From Mycobacterium sp. (GTDB lineage: Bacteria > Actinomycetota > Actinomycetes > Mycobacteriales > Mycobacteriaceae): 34,797 nucleotides of DNA. The stretch is from positions 4,678 to 39,474 of the forward strand of contig JAGQTO010000043.1 in the NCBI GenBank assembly GCA_020439025.1, read 5' to 3'. Numbering within the stretch: the first letter of the stretch is position 1; the number at the start of each line of letters is the position of its first letter. Positions 1 through 7,858 of the stretch are shown here, in pieces. The notes under the pieces are model-generated. The model was not told the DNA's origin. It did no database searches and saw nothing but the letters and a program-made list of their open reading frames with translations. Position numbers and translations under genes: made by a program.

Positions 1-875
1 TGCAGGTTGCAGTTGATGACGAAGGTCAGGTTGTCCAGCGACTCGTTGGCCGCCACCTGGATCAGCCCGCGGCTCTCCGGCTCGTCCATCTCGCCGTCGC
101 CGAGGAAGGCCCACACGTGCTGGTCGGAGGTGTCCTTGATACCGCGATCGTGCAGGTAGTGGTTGACCCGCGCCTGGTAGATGGCGTTCATCGGCCCCAA
201 CCCCATCGATACCGTCGGGAACTCCCAGAAGTCCGGCATCAGACGGGGGTGCGGGTAGGACGGCAGGCCGCCGCCGGGGTGGCTGTGCTCCTGGCGGAAG
301 CCGTCGAGTTTGTCGGCGGACAGCCGTCCCTCCAGGAAGGCCCGCGCGTAGATACCGGGGGAGGCGTGGCCCTGGATGAACACCTGATCGCCGCCGCCGG
401 GGTGGGACTTGCCGCGGAAGAAGTGGTTGAAGCCGACCTCGTAGAGCGCCGCTGAGGACGCGTAGGTGGAAATGTGCCCGCCGACACCCACTCCGGGCCG
501 CTGCGCCCGGTGCACCATGATGGCGGCGTTCCACCGGATCCAGCGCCGGTAGCGGCGCTCGACGTCCTCGTCACCGGGGAACCAGGGCTCCATTTCGGTC
601 GGGATGGTGTTGACGTAGTCCGTCGAGGTCAGGGCCGGGATCGCGACCCGCTGCTCACCGGCTCGCTCGAGCAGGCGCAGCATCAGGTAGCGGGCCCGGG
701 CCGGCCCGGAGCGCGACAGCAGGTCGTCGAAGGACTCCAGCCACTCCGAGGTCTCCTCGGGGTCGATATCCGGCAGATACGAGGCAACGCCCTCGCGGAT
801 CACCCGAACCCGATCGGATCCGTTTGAACTCCCGGAGCCCTGGCTCCGTTGATCTCGCGCGAACTGGCTCGTCAC
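1..875 (-). CDS. aceE: Pyruvate dehydrogenase E1 component (N-terminal part, runs off the window)
   Basis: Homodimeric-type E1 of the pyruvate dehydrogenase complex, which decarboxylates pyruvate with thiamine diphosphate in the cytoplasm. About 291 N-terminal codons are visible of a protein usually near 900 residues; the rest lies beyond base 1. The thiamine-diphosphate motif begins with [10 protein letters not shown] at about residue 259 and ends with NCN near residue 287. Upstream stretches such as [19 protein letters not shown] are typical of AceE. The GTG start at 875 is chosen because GAGGAG lies about 8 bases before it and the protein begins with the usual flexible N-terminus. It is transcribed divergently from the lipoprotein gene at 1004, so bases 876-1003 should hold both promoters. 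Family call is very secure; the exact start is less so. Confidence 0.95.
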   Translation of the reverse strand, partial: MTSQFARDQRSQGSGSSNGSDRVRVIREGVASYLPDIDPEETSEWLESFDDLLSRSGPARARYLMLRLLERAGEQRVAIPALTSTDYVNTIPTEMEPWFPGDEDVERRYRRWIRWNAAIMVHRAQRPGVGVGGHISTYASSAALYEVGFNHFFRGKSHPGGGDQVFIQGHASPGIYARAFLEGRLSADKLDGFRQEHSHPGGGLPSYPHPRLMPDFWEFPTVSMGLGPMNAIYQARVNHYLHDRGIKDTSDQHVWAFLGDGEMDEPESRGLIQVAANESLDNLTFVINCNL

Positions 876-1003
876 TTCCGCTCCTCGGTGGGTGGGGGAG
901 TAGGTGCTGGGTGTCTGTCCTATCGTGCCGCACTCGGGCCGCTCGCGACGCGGAGTTGGTGCCGCGCGCCGATCCTGGCCCAAACCCGGTAACGTCTGCG
1001 GGC

Positions 1004-1576
1004 GTGCTGAGCGGAAGTGCGGGCAGGGGGCGGATCGCCGGACTGCTGGCCGGGGGCGCGGCGGCGGTGTCCATGGGGGTGGTCGGGTGTACCACCGTCA
1101 CCGACGGTGACGCCGCGGTCAACGCCGCGGAGGCGCCCGCCTACCGCACCTCGGTGTCGCTGTCGTCGTCGCAGTCCGCGGCCAGTTCCAGTGCCCGGGA
1201 ATCCGAACGCCAGGCGTCGCGGACCACCGAGGCGATCCACTCCGCCTGCGAGACGTTGTCGATCACCAGTGCCGACGCCATCGACGCCGTCAACGCCTAC
1301 GTCGACGCGTTCAACGAGGAGGGTGGCAACGTGGCCACCACCGAGGGGCCCGCCGTTGATGCCCTCGATCAGAGTGCCGACGCGGTGGACAACAGCATCG
1401 GTGACGAGGTGCCCGACGATGTGCGGGACGCGTTCCAGGCTTGGATCGACAGCGCCTCGGCCACCTCCGAGGCGATCGTCGACCAGGCGCCACCCTCGGA
1501 GTTCAACAAGGTCATCGGCGATCTCAATGACGCCAGGGCGGAAGCCCTCAGGCTCTGTGACGCCACCTACCGCTGA
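1004..1576 (+). CDS. Putative lipoprotein (Rv2240c-like)
   Basis: Protein of 190 residues beginning at GTG 1004. The N-terminus has basic residues, a hydrophobic stretch rich in Ala/Gly, and the lipobox-like sequence VVGC with Cys at residue 29, so it is probably exported and lipid-anchored. The mature part is Ser/Ala/Asp-rich, acidic and mostly helical, with only two further cysteines (HSACETL and RLCDATY). The reading frame is open further upstream to 824, but those residues would precede the signal peptide and overlap aceE. The neighbour order (aceE divergent, DUF3052 downstream) matches the position of Rv2240c in M. tuberculosis, whose function is unknown to me. The lipoprotein assignment is an inference from the N-terminus. 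Confidence 0.75.
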   Translation: MLSGSAGRGRIAGLLAGGAAAVSMGVVGCTTVTDGDAAVNAAEAPAYRTSVSLSSSQSAASSSARESERQASRTTEAIHSACETLSITSADAIDAVNAYVDAFNEEGGNVATTEGPAVDALDQSADAVDNSIGDEVPDDVRDAFQAWIDSASATSEAIVDQAPPSEFNKVIGDLNDARAEALRLCDATYR

Positions 1577-1650
1577 ACAGGTGGACGGCTAAACCGACCG
1601 CGGGGAGGATGGCCGGGACCCGTCGTGGCACGATAGGCGCACGACAGGCG

Positions 1651-1670
1651 GTCGATACAGGTCGATACAG
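1651..1670. repeat. Exact 10-bp tandem repeat
   Basis: GTCGATACAG occurs twice in direct succession just before the AGGAGGT ribosome binding site of the DUF3052 gene. It lies in the 5' untranslated or promoter region. A slipped-strand duplication is the simplest explanation; a binding-site role is possible but unsupported. Confidence 0.6.
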
Positions 1671-1686
1671 GAGGAGGTCCGAGACG

Positions 1687-2118
1687 GTGGTCGCCGCGGG
1701 TGACGGCGGGCGGAATTACGCCCAGAGGCTGGACATCCACCACGATCAGATCGTCCAGGAGTTGGGCTGGGATGACGACTCCGACGACGACATTCGCGCT
1801 GACATCGAGGAGGCCTGCGGCAGCGACCTGCTCGACGAGGACGCTGATGAGGTCATCGACGTGGTGCTGCTCTGGTGGCGCGACAGCGACGGGGATCTGG
1901 TGGATCGCTTGATGGACGCCATCACGCCCCTGGCCGAGGACGGGATCATCTGGGTTCTGACACCCAAGACGGGCAAGCCCGGCCACGTGCAGCCGGCCGA
2001 TATCGCTGAGGCGGCCCCCACTGCCGGCCTGATGCAGACCTCGTCGGCGAATCTCGGTGACTGGATCGGCAGTCGCCTGGTGCAACCGAAATCCAAGGCC
2101 GCTGGGAGGCACTCATGA
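1687..2118 (+). CDS. DUF3052 family protein (Rv2239c-like)
   Basis: Small acidic cytoplasmic protein of 143 residues, conserved in actinobacteria and without an established function. The GTG at 1687 is chosen because a perfect AGGAGGT (1672-1678) sits 8 bases upstream; the frame is open further 5' but lacks such a site. The sequence carries a DDDSDDDIR acidic turn, a [10 protein letters not shown] stretch and the VLTPKTG segment characteristic of the family. Its TGA overlaps the ATG of ahpE (ATGA at 2115-2118), so the two are translationally coupled. The order is the same in M. tuberculosis, which suggests a link with peroxide defence, but this is context only. Confidence 0.85.
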   Translation: MVAAGDGGRNYAQRLDIHHDQIVQELGWDDDSDDDIRADIEEACGSDLLDEDADEVIDVVLLWWRDSDGDLVDRLMDAITPLAEDGIIWVLTPKTGKPGHVQPADIAEAAPTAGLMQTSSANLGDWIGSRLVQPKSKAAGRHS

Positions 2119-2579
2119 CGCTGGAGGTCGGAGCCGAGGCGCCGGACTTCACCCTCAAGGACCAGAACGGCCAGCCCGTCACCCTGAGTGACTTCCGCGG
2201 CCGCAAGAACGTTCTGCTGGTCTTTTTCCCGCTGGCGTTCACCGGGATCTGCCAGGGCGAACTCGACGAGGTGCGGGACAACCTGTCGGCCTACGACAAC
2301 GACGACACCGCCACCCTCGCGGTCTCGGTGGGTCCGTCGCCGACGCACAAGATCTGGGCCACCGAGAGCGGGTTCACCTTCCCGGTGCTGTCCGACTTCT
2401 GGCCGCACGGCGAGGTGGCCCAGGCCTACGGGGTGTTCAACGCAAGCGCCGGTTTCGCCAACCGTGGCACCTTCGTGATCGACCGGTCCGGGGTGATCCG
2501 GTTCGCCGAGTGCAAGGAGCCCGGCGAGGCCCGCGACCAGAAGGTGTGGACCGACGCGCTGGCGTCGCTGAAGGCCTGA
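2115..2579 (+). CDS. ahpE: One-cysteine peroxiredoxin AhpE
   Basis: Reduces hydrogen peroxide, organic peroxides and peroxynitrite with a single peroxidatic cysteine in the cytoplasm. The 154-residue length is typical. The active-site motif PLAFTGIC gives Pro39, Thr43 and peroxidatic Cys46, and the active-site Arg is Arg117 in NRGTFVID. No resolving cysteine is present, as expected for AhpE. Its start overlaps the stop of the DUF3052 gene by four bases. After the stop, GCGGG (2581-2585) and CCCGC (2595-2599) can form a weak hairpin before the tRNA gene. Confidence 0.95.
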   Translation: MTLEVGAEAPDFTLKDQNGQPVTLSDFRGRKNVLLVFFPLAFTGICQGELDEVRDNLSAYDNDDTATLAVSVGPSPTHKIWATESGFTFPVLSDFWPHGEVAQAYGVFNASAGFANRGTFVIDRSGVIRFAECKEPGEARDQKVWTDALASLKA

Positions 2580-2611
2580 GGCGGGATTTCCCAACCCGCG
2601 CGGGCGGGGGG

Positions 2612-2617
2612 TAGCCT
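2612..2617 (+). promoter_or_regulatory. Candidate -10 box for tRNA-Val
   Basis: TAGCCT fits the mycobacterial TANNNT -10 consensus and lies 10 bases before the first base of the mature tRNA, leaving a short 5' leader. No clear -35 box is visible. Confidence 0.4.
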
Positions 2618-2627
2618 GCCCGGGCAC

Positions 2628-2702
2628 GGGCGTGTAGCTCAGTGGTAGAGCTCTGGTTTTACACACCAGCGGTCGGCGGTTCGATACCGTCCACGCCCAC
2701 CA
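2628..2702 (+). tRNA. tRNA-Val (anticodon TAC)
   Basis: A complete cloverleaf can be folded. The acceptor stem pairs GGGCGTG (2628-2634) with CACGCCC (2692-2698), the D arm is GCTC/GAGC, the anticodon stem is CTGGT/ACCAG around the loop TTTACAC, and the T arm carries GGTTCGATACC. The anticodon TAC reads GTA and other GTN valine codons. The discriminator is A2699 and the CCA end (2700-2702) is encoded. The gene sits just after ahpE, as in M. tuberculosis. Confidence 0.97.
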
Positions 2703-2720
2703 TTGCCTGATTGGGGAACC

Positions 2721-2951
2721 GTGCGGCGCGAGATCCGCAAATTCCTGTCCGGAGTGTTCGCCGGTTTCGCCATCGAGCACGCGGTGATCGCCGTGTACAT
2801 AGCCCAGGGTGTCTTCAACGAACCGCGTCTCATAGGCAGGGAGTGGGGAGCGGTCTGGGGTTGGTTGGGCGCCGCCCTCTGCTTGATCGTCAGCGTGTGC
2901 CTTGGTTACTTCGGCTGGCGGCGCACCGCACCGGGATCGCTCACTTCGTAG
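2721..2951 (+). CDS. Small two-helix membrane protein
   Basis: Unrecognised protein of about 76 residues. A basic N-terminus (VRREIRK) is followed by two hydrophobic segments, one around FLSGVFAGFAIEHAVIAVYI and one around WGWLGAALCLIVSVCLGYFG, with a charged loop between. It ends in a polar tail. GTG 2721 is preferred because GGGGAA is 4 bases upstream; TTG at 2703 would extend it by six residues but would start on the tRNA's CCA end. Its last 11 bases overlap the end of the convergent XRE gene. Topology suggests both ends in the cytoplasm. Function unknown. Confidence 0.6.
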   Translation: MRREIRKFLSGVFAGFAIEHAVIAVYIAQGVFNEPRLIGREWGAVWGWLGAALCLIVSVCLGYFGWRRTAPGSLTS

Positions 2952-3342
2952 CCCCGGCCAGGCTTTCCAGCCGGGCCAGTCGCCGGTGCACTTCGGCGGC
3001 CAGCACGTCACCGAGGACGTTCTCCAGCGACACCTGGATGTCGATCGGGTCGCCGACCTCGTCGGTGCCCAGATAGGACGCCACGATGAGGGCCTCGACC
3101 GGCGATCGGCCGAATGCCCGGGCCACGCTGATCACCGTCTCGGCCTTGGGTTGAGTCTTGCCCAGCAGCCAGTTGCACACCGAAAGCCGGCCGATCCCGA
3201 TCCGCTCGGCGATCTGGGCCTGGGTGAGTCCGCCGCTGATGCGGCGAAGGTACTGCGGCCACGTCTCCGGAGCCTTCAGCGACTCCCTGCCGTCTGCACC
3301 AGCCTTGCCGTCTGAACCAGCCCTGCCGTCTGAATTCCCCAT
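2941..3342 (-). CDS. XRE-family helix-turn-helix DNA-binding protein
   Basis: Probable transcription regulator of 133 residues. A Cro/C1-type helix-turn-helix spans about residues 38-66 (LTQAQIAERIGIGRLSVCNW), followed by a helical region to about residue 92 and a C-terminal tail with a long amphipathic helix. ATG 3342 is chosen because GGGGGGA lies about 8 bases upstream. Residues 4-20 are Gly/Asp/Ala-rich and are encoded by an imperfect 18-bp repeat (3287-3340), so the N-terminus is likely disordered and variable in length between strains. Its target is not evident; it could regulate the neighbouring small membrane or secreted protein genes. Confidence 0.8.
   Translation of the reverse strand: MGNSDGRAGSDGKAGADGRESLKAPETWPQYLRRISGGLTQAQIAERIGIGRLSVCNWLLGKTQPKAETVISVARAFGRSPVEALIVASYLGTDEVGDPIDIQVSLENVLGDVLAAEVHRRLARLESLAGATK
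3287..3340. repeat. 18-bp minisatellite inside the XRE gene
   Basis: Three imperfect direct copies of an 18-bp unit occupy 3287-3304, 3305-3322 and 3323-3340; each contains TGCCGTCTG. Because the unit is a multiple of three, copy changes would keep the reading frame and alter only the length of the N-terminal Gly/Asp-rich tail of the regulator. Confidence 0.75.
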
Positions 3343-3453
3343 CCGTCCGTCCCCCCGTCGACTCGATCGTGCGCCCGCGATGTTACGGACAGGGTCCGAC
3401 AGCTCTCCGCCCCCGACACCGCGTGGCAAACCGGGTCCGGACCCTCGGTCGAA

Positions 3454-3777
3454 TCACGGCCAGTAGGTGAAGTTGGGATCCCCGGGCAGCGGATCGGTCC
3501 CCTGTGCCTGCGGCTCGTCCTGGAAGAAGCCGGCATCGCCCTTCTGCAGCGTTCCCACGCAGCTGCCGAGTCGGCCCGGCAGGCAGGGGCCGTCGCCCGG
3601 TCCTCCGTACTGTTCGCCCTGACCGTTCTGCGACCAGCAGATCCGGGTCACGGAGTCCTCCAGTTGCCCCTCCGGGCAGGCGTGAGCCGACGGCGCGGTG
3701 AGTAGCTGAGCCGATATCAGGAGCCCGCCGACGGCGACGGGGAGTACGGTTGCCGGCACTCCGAACCGGTGACCCAT
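3454..3777 (-). CDS. Small secreted cysteine-containing protein
   Basis: Unrecognised 107-residue protein with a classical signal peptide: basic start (MGHRF), hydrophobic core (TVLPVAVGGLLISAQLL) and an Ala-His-Ala cleavage site near residue 33. The mature protein begins CPEGQL and has four cysteines (CPEG, RICW, GPCL, GSCV), suggesting two disulfides outside the membrane. The rest is Gly/Pro/Gln-rich. ATG 3777 is favoured by a strong AAGGAGGGG site just upstream. The protein resembles in style the small exported proteins of mycobacteria with unknown roles. It follows the amidohydrolase gene on the same strand after 25 bases, so the two could be co-transcribed. Confidence 0.7.
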   Translation of the reverse strand: MGHRFGVPATVLPVAVGGLLISAQLLTAPSAHACPEGQLEDSVTRICWSQNGQGEQYGGPGDGPCLPGRLGSCVGTLQKGDAGFFQDEPQAQGTDPLPGDPNFTYWP

Positions 3778-3802
3778 TGGTCCCCTCCTTCTCGGGTGGC
3801 AG

Positions 3803-5515
3803 TCAGCAGCAGCCCGACTTCGCCGGCCGGGTGGCCAGATGGGCGTGCGGTGTCGCGTCCGTGCCGCGCACCGCGCCCAGGAAAGCGTCGAGATCGGTGC
3901 GCTCCCCGCCCAGCCAGGTGCCCCGCACCGCCGCCGCCTCGGCCAACTCGGCCGGGTCGATGGCATAGGGATCGGCCGCCAACTCAGTGAAGTCGGCCAG
4001 TTTGCCCACGGTGATCGAACCGACCAGCTTGTCGCGGTGCAAGGTGCGGGCGGCGTCGATGGTGTGGGCGCGCAGCGCCTGATGCAGCGGCATGGTCTGC
4101 TCCGGAGCGTGCACGGACCCGGAACGGGTGCGCCGGGTGACCGCGGTGGCGATGTTGAGGATGGGCGAGGGTGGGGACACCGAACCGTCGTTGTGGAACG
4201 ACACCACCGCCCCCGAGGCCGACGCGTCGGCGAAGGACTGCCAGGGCGCGCCGTGTTCGTGGTCGAACATCTTGCCGTCCAGCAGATCGCCCCAGTAGTA
4301 GTACTGGAAAGGCGCCATCGAGGTGAAGACGCCGAGTTTGGCGGCCCGGTCGAAGTGCCGGCGCCGGCCGGCCCCGAGGTGCTCCAGCCGCCAGCGGTGG
4401 TCGGTACCGGCCAGGTTGTGACGCCCCAGTGCGGCCTCGTAGGCGTCGAGGGCGAGGTCGATGGCCAGGTCGCCGTTGGAGTGAAAGGCCATCTGCCAAC
4501 CCGCCGGCGCGGCCTTGTCGAGGATGGCGTCCAGCTCGGGGCGGGTGTAGTTCATCGAGTGCGCGCCGCCTGCGGTGGCCGCGTCGATACCGGCCATCCG
4601 GGTGGTGTCGTTGTCCAGATAGGGAAACGAGATGCCGATGTTGCCCACCCAGGGTGAGCCGTCGGTCCAGAGCTTCACGCCCTGCTTGACCAGCCAGGCC
4701 TCGCCCGCGCCGAAGCTGACCGGATCGGCGAAGGTGTCGCTGGTGGACACTTCGAACATGCTGATCCGCAACGGGCAGGAGGTGGCGGCGGCCAACGCCT
4801 CGTAGCCCGCCGTCATATTCTGATCGAAGGTCATGTCCGAGGTCGAGGTGTAGCCGGCGCGCGACATGGCCGCGTAGTACTCGGCGCCGGCCACCAGCGG
4901 GTTGCCGAGCTTGGCCATGATGTCGCCGACGACGACCATCAGCACCGGAAGTTCGAAGCCCTGCCCGTCCAGGCTGCCGTCGGGGTTGCGCCCGAAACGG
5001 GATCCGGGCGGGTCGGCCGGTGGGTTGACGTCCCAGCCCTTGCTCTTCATCAGGGCGGTGTTGAAATACACCCCGTGACCGGAGTTGTCGATGATGGCGA
5101 CCACCCGATCCCCGAAGATCCGGTCGAGTTCGTCACGCTTGGGTGCCGGGCGCTGGTGCAGCAAGGCGTCGAATCCGGAGAACAGCAACGGCGTGGCCGC
5201 ATCGGTGTCGGCCATCGATTGGGCGAAAACCTTCTCCACGTCCGACCACGAGGGGTCTTTGAACGGGGTGATGTTGCGGGCTGGCGCGTTGAGCGCCACA
5301 CCGCTCATGAGCGGGTGACTGTGCGGCTCGACCAGGCCGGGCAGCAGAGCTGCGGCGCCGGTGTCGACCACTTCCGCGCCGGGAAGTGCCGCCCGGCACT
5401 CCTCAATCGAGCCGACCGCGGCGATGGTGCCGTCGGATACCGCCACCGCCTCCGCCCGCGGCGCGCCGGGGTCCATGGTGATCACCGTTGCAGCGGTCAC
5501 AATCCGATCGGTCAT
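3803..5515 (-). CDS. YtcJ-like metal-dependent amidohydrolase (amidohydrolase family 3)
   Basis: Predicted cytoplasmic hydrolase of 570 residues; the substrate is unknown. The N-terminal beta-sandwich is followed by the metal-binding motif LPGLVEPHSHP (His65, His67). Other family landmarks are KLWTDGSPWVGN, AFHSNGDLAIDLALDAYE, RLEHLG, and near the end SFHNDGSVSPPSPI, which corresponds to the usual GSDxP metal-ligand segment, here with Asn before the Asp. The C-terminal part returns to the sandwich with LVGSITVGKLADF. The last residues are SGCC, an unusual double-cysteine tail. The start ATG 5515 is supported by homology-like composition, with a weak AGGAAAGG site about 10 bases upstream. Divergent from cobD. 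Confidence 0.85.
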   Translation of the reverse strand: MTDRIVTAATVITMDPGAPRAEAVAVSDGTIAAVGSIEECRAALPGAEVVDTGAAALLPGLVEPHSHPLMSGVALNAPARNITPFKDPSWSDVEKVFAQSMADTDAATPLLFSGFDALLHQRPAPKRDELDRIFGDRVVAIIDNSGHGVYFNTALMKSKGWDVNPPADPPGSRFGRNPDGSLDGQGFELPVLMVVVGDIMAKLGNPLVAGAEYYAAMSRAGYTSTSDMTFDQNMTAGYEALAAATSCPLRISMFEVSTSDTFADPVSFGAGEAWLVKQGVKLWTDGSPWVGNIGISFPYLDNDTTRMAGIDAATAGGAHSMNYTRPELDAILDKAAPAGWQMAFHSNGDLAIDLALDAYEAALGRHNLAGTDHRWRLEHLGAGRRRHFDRAAKLGVFTSMAPFQYYYWGDLLDGKMFDHEHGAPWQSFADASASGAVVSFHNDGSVSPPSPILNIATAVTRRTRSGSVHAPEQTMPLHQALRAHTIDAARTLHRDKLVGSITVGKLADFTELAADPYAIDPAELAEAAAVRGTWLGGERTDLDAFLGAVRGTDATPHAHLATRPAKSGCC

Positions 5516-5586
5516 CCGTCTGTCGCGCCTTTCCTGGGGTCCGCTGCGGTCAGAAGCCAGTACATCATGTGTGAAAGGCTTGCGGG

Positions 5587-6552
5587 GTGATTGCTCTCAG
5601 GCGATCCCGATCGACCGGGATTCTCGCCGGCGCCCTCGCCGACTGGGTCTCGGCGGATCCGCAACGGGGTCACCCGGTTGCCGGGTTTGGTTGGTGTGCA
5701 ACGACTTTCGAGAACATGACCTACCGCGACAGTCGGGCGGCCGGGGTTGTGCACACCGCGATTCTGGTGGGTGCTCTGGCCGGCGCCGGCATGCTGGCGC
5801 AGCGCCGGGCGGCCTCCGGTTCGGCAATGGCGGTGATGACCGCCGCGGCGACCTGGGCGGCCCTGGGTGGGACGACGCTGGCGCGAACCGGGTCGCGGAT
5901 GGCCGACCTGCTGGCGGCCGGGGATCTCGAAGGGGCACGCGCGCTGCTGCCTTCGCTGTGCGGTCGCGATCCCGAAGTGCTCGATGCCGGTGGACTTGCC
6001 CGGGCCGCCTGCGAATCGGTGGCCGAGAACACTTCCGACGCTCAGGTGGCGCCGTTGTTCTGGGCGGCGCTCTGGGGCGTTCCCGGCGTGCTGGCCTACC
6101 GCGGGATCAACACGCTGGACGCGATGATCGGCAACCGGTCGCCGCGCTACGCGCGCTTCGGCTGGGCGGCGGCCAGACTGGACGATCTGGCGAACTACCT
6201 GCCGGCGCGGCTGACCGGGGTGCTTGCGGTGGCGTGCGCCGGACGGATCGGAGGATCGGCATCTGGGGCTGCGCGAACCTGGAGGCGCGATGCCGCCCGC
6301 CACCCGAGCCCGAACGCCGGGGTGGCCGAGGCCGCCTTCGCCGGGGCGCTGGGAGTCCGGCTGGGCGGGCCGACTCAGTACCGCTACCAGTTGGAGATCC
6401 GCCCCGCCCTCGGCGACGGTCCGGCTCCGGGTGCAGATGATCTGCGCCGCGCGGTTCGGCTGTCGCGGCTGGTGCAATCCGCCGCGGTGGTGCTGGCGGT
6501 GGCGCTCAGCGCCGTCGTCCGTACCGGTCGGCCAGCTTGTCCTCGACACTGA
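5587..6552 (+). CDS. cobD: Adenosylcobinamide-phosphate synthase CobD/CbiB
   Basis: Membrane enzyme of the late cobalamin pathway that attaches the aminopropanol (or its phosphate) arm to adenosylcobyric acid. The 321-residue protein shows GHPVAGFG near the N-terminus, the conserved ENTSDAQVAPLFWAALWG stretch, NTLDAMIGN, and RHPSPNAGVAEAAFAGALG. Several hydrophobic segments fit the polytopic family topology. GTG 5587 is the start, with GAAAGG upstream. Its 3' end overlaps the convergent SURF1 gene by 47 bases, so the last 15 residues (rich in Arg/Pro) are encoded by DNA antisense to SURF1. Together with cobC and the ribazole phosphatase fusion nearby it marks this window as holding part of cobalamin assembly. 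Confidence 0.93.
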   Translation: MIALRRSRSTGILAGALADWVSADPQRGHPVAGFGWCATTFENMTYRDSRAAGVVHTAILVGALAGAGMLAQRRAASGSAMAVMTAAATWAALGGTTLARTGSRMADLLAAGDLEGARALLPSLCGRDPEVLDAGGLARAACESVAENTSDAQVAPLFWAALWGVPGVLAYRGINTLDAMIGNRSPRYARFGWAAARLDDLANYLPARLTGVLAVACAGRIGGSASGAARTWRRDAARHPSPNAGVAEAAFAGALGVRLGGPTQYRYQLEIRPALGDGPAPGADDLRRAVRLSRLVQSAAVVLAVALSAVVRTGRPACPRH

Positions 6553-7333
6553 CCGGTTCGGCGGAGCCCTCGGCCGCGGCCCGTGCCTCGGCTTCCCGCC
6601 GGCGCATCCGCAGTTCGGAGTAGAGGAAATAGCCGAGACCGAGCGGAGCCACGATCCCGAAGGCGATCCACTGGATTCCGTAGGACAGGAACGGTCCGGC
6701 GTCGAGCTGGGGGAGCGGCAAGGCTTCCAGCCCACCCGGCTGGCCGTCCACCAGCTGCAGATAGGAACCGGTCAGGGGGGTCTTGGTGAGCCCGGCGATC
6801 TGGGCGGTGTCGATGGCGTAGACCTGCTGGAAGCCCTCCTCGGTGAACGGCTTTCGATCGCCGGTCGGCGCGGTCTGCGAGTCGCGCAGCCGCGCGGTGA
6901 TGGTGACCGTGCCGGTCGGCGGCGCGGCGATCGGCGGTACCCGGGTGCCCTGCTCGGTGTGGGCGTAGCCCCGGTTGACCAGCACCACCGGTCCGTCGTC
7001 GACGGCGAAGGCGGTCAGCGCCTCGTAGGCCGGGGCCCCGCCGATCACGCGCAGCCGGACCAGCACCTGCGCGTCGGGAAGATACCGGCCGGTCGCGGTG
7101 ACCCGGCGCCACTGCGCCTCCGGCGCCGCGGAATCCTGCCGGGGCAGATACGTCGTCACCGGCACCGGCTCGGCCGACAGGGACGCCTCGATCTGCCGGT
7201 TCTCCCGCGAGGTCCGGGTGTTCTTGCCCAGCTGCCAGGGCGCCAGGACGGTCAGCGCCAGGTAGGTGAACATCGCCACCACCAGCGCCAGGGCGATCCA
7301 CCCGGGCCGGAGCAGGAACGCGAAGCGTCGCAT
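6506..7333 (-). CDS. SURF1 family cytochrome oxidase assembly protein (Rv2235-like)
   Basis: Membrane protein of 275 residues related to SURF1/Shy1, which helps assemble the haem a-containing cytochrome oxidase. It has the family plan: an N-terminal transmembrane helix (about 11-31, with LAPWQLGKN after it), a large extracytoplasmic domain containing the conserved GRYLPDAQVLVR and VLVNRGYAH segments, and a C-terminal helix (about 217-238, IQWIAFGIVAPLGLGYFLY). A charged cytoplasmic tail follows. Its ATG overlaps the last base of the ptpA stop codon, so ptpA and this gene are likely one transcript. The 3' end overlaps cobD by 47 bases. Confidence 0.92.
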   Translation of the reverse strand: MRRFAFLLRPGWIALALVVAMFTYLALTVLAPWQLGKNTRTSRENRQIEASLSAEPVPVTTYLPRQDSAAPEAQWRRVTATGRYLPDAQVLVRLRVIGGAPAYEALTAFAVDDGPVVLVNRGYAHTEQGTRVPPIAAPPTGTVTITARLRDSQTAPTGDRKPFTEEGFQQVYAIDTAQIAGLTKTPLTGSYLQLVDGQPGGLEALPLPQLDAGPFLSYGIQWIAFGIVAPLGLGYFLYSELRMRRREAEARAAAEGSAEPVSVEDKLADRYGRRR

Positions 7334-7842
7334 CAGCCCGAGACCTCTGTGTTCCCGGTGTCCTGGTCGGCCAGACGCTCATCGACCCAGCAGTGCAACC
7401 CCGGCAGGGCCGTCTCGATGACGGTGAACACCGCCTCGAAGTTGGTGTGGTCACCGTAGTAGGGATCCTCGACATCGGGGGCGTGGGCGGCCGACCGCGG
7501 ATCGAAGGAGAGCAGCATACGCAACCGTTCCGGCGGCACCCCGTAGTCGCGCAGTATCCGCAGATGGTCGCGCCCCAGTGCCACCACCATGTCGGCGGAC
7601 AGATGGTCCTCGCTCAACCGGGCCGCCCGGTGCGCAGTGGGGTAGCCGCGCTCTCGCAGCACCCGCACCGCCCGATCGTCGGCGCCGTCGCCGACGTGCC
7701 ACCCGCCCGTTCCGGCGCTGCTGACCCGGACCGAGCCGACGAGGCCGCGTTCGGCGATCTGGTGGGCGAACATCTTCTCGGCCATCGGGGACCGGCAGAT
7801 GTTTCCCGTGCACACGAATGTCACGTGCAGGGTCTCCGTCAC
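7333..7842 (-). CDS. ptpA: Low-molecular-weight protein tyrosine phosphatase PtpA
   Basis: Dephosphorylates phosphotyrosine; in M. tuberculosis PtpA is secreted into the macrophage and acts on host proteins. The 169-residue protein has the P-loop VCTGNICRSP with nucleophile Cys11, Cys16 and Arg17, and the general acid Asp126 in the DPYYGD segment with Tyr128/Tyr129, the same numbering as in the tuberculosis enzyme. GTG 7842 is chosen because it gives that numbering and a GAAGGA site precedes it; the frame is open upstream. It follows the HAD gene by 16 bases, the same arrangement as ptkA-ptpA. As this looks like a non-tuberculous species, a virulence role cannot be assumed. Confidence 0.95.
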   Translation of the reverse strand: MTETLHVTFVCTGNICRSPMAEKMFAHQIAERGLVGSVRVSSAGTGGWHVGDGADDRAVRVLRERGYPTAHRAARLSEDHLSADMVVALGRDHLRILRDYGVPPERLRMLLSFDPRSAAHAPDVEDPYYGDHTNFEAVFTVIETALPGLHCWVDERLADQDTGNTEVSG

Positions 7843-7858
7843 GTTCCGGTCCTTCGGG

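Noticed and set aside
1746..3011. 421-residue minus-strand open frame
   Set aside because: It crosses DUF3052, ahpE and the tRNA gene, all well supported on the other strand; no family features.
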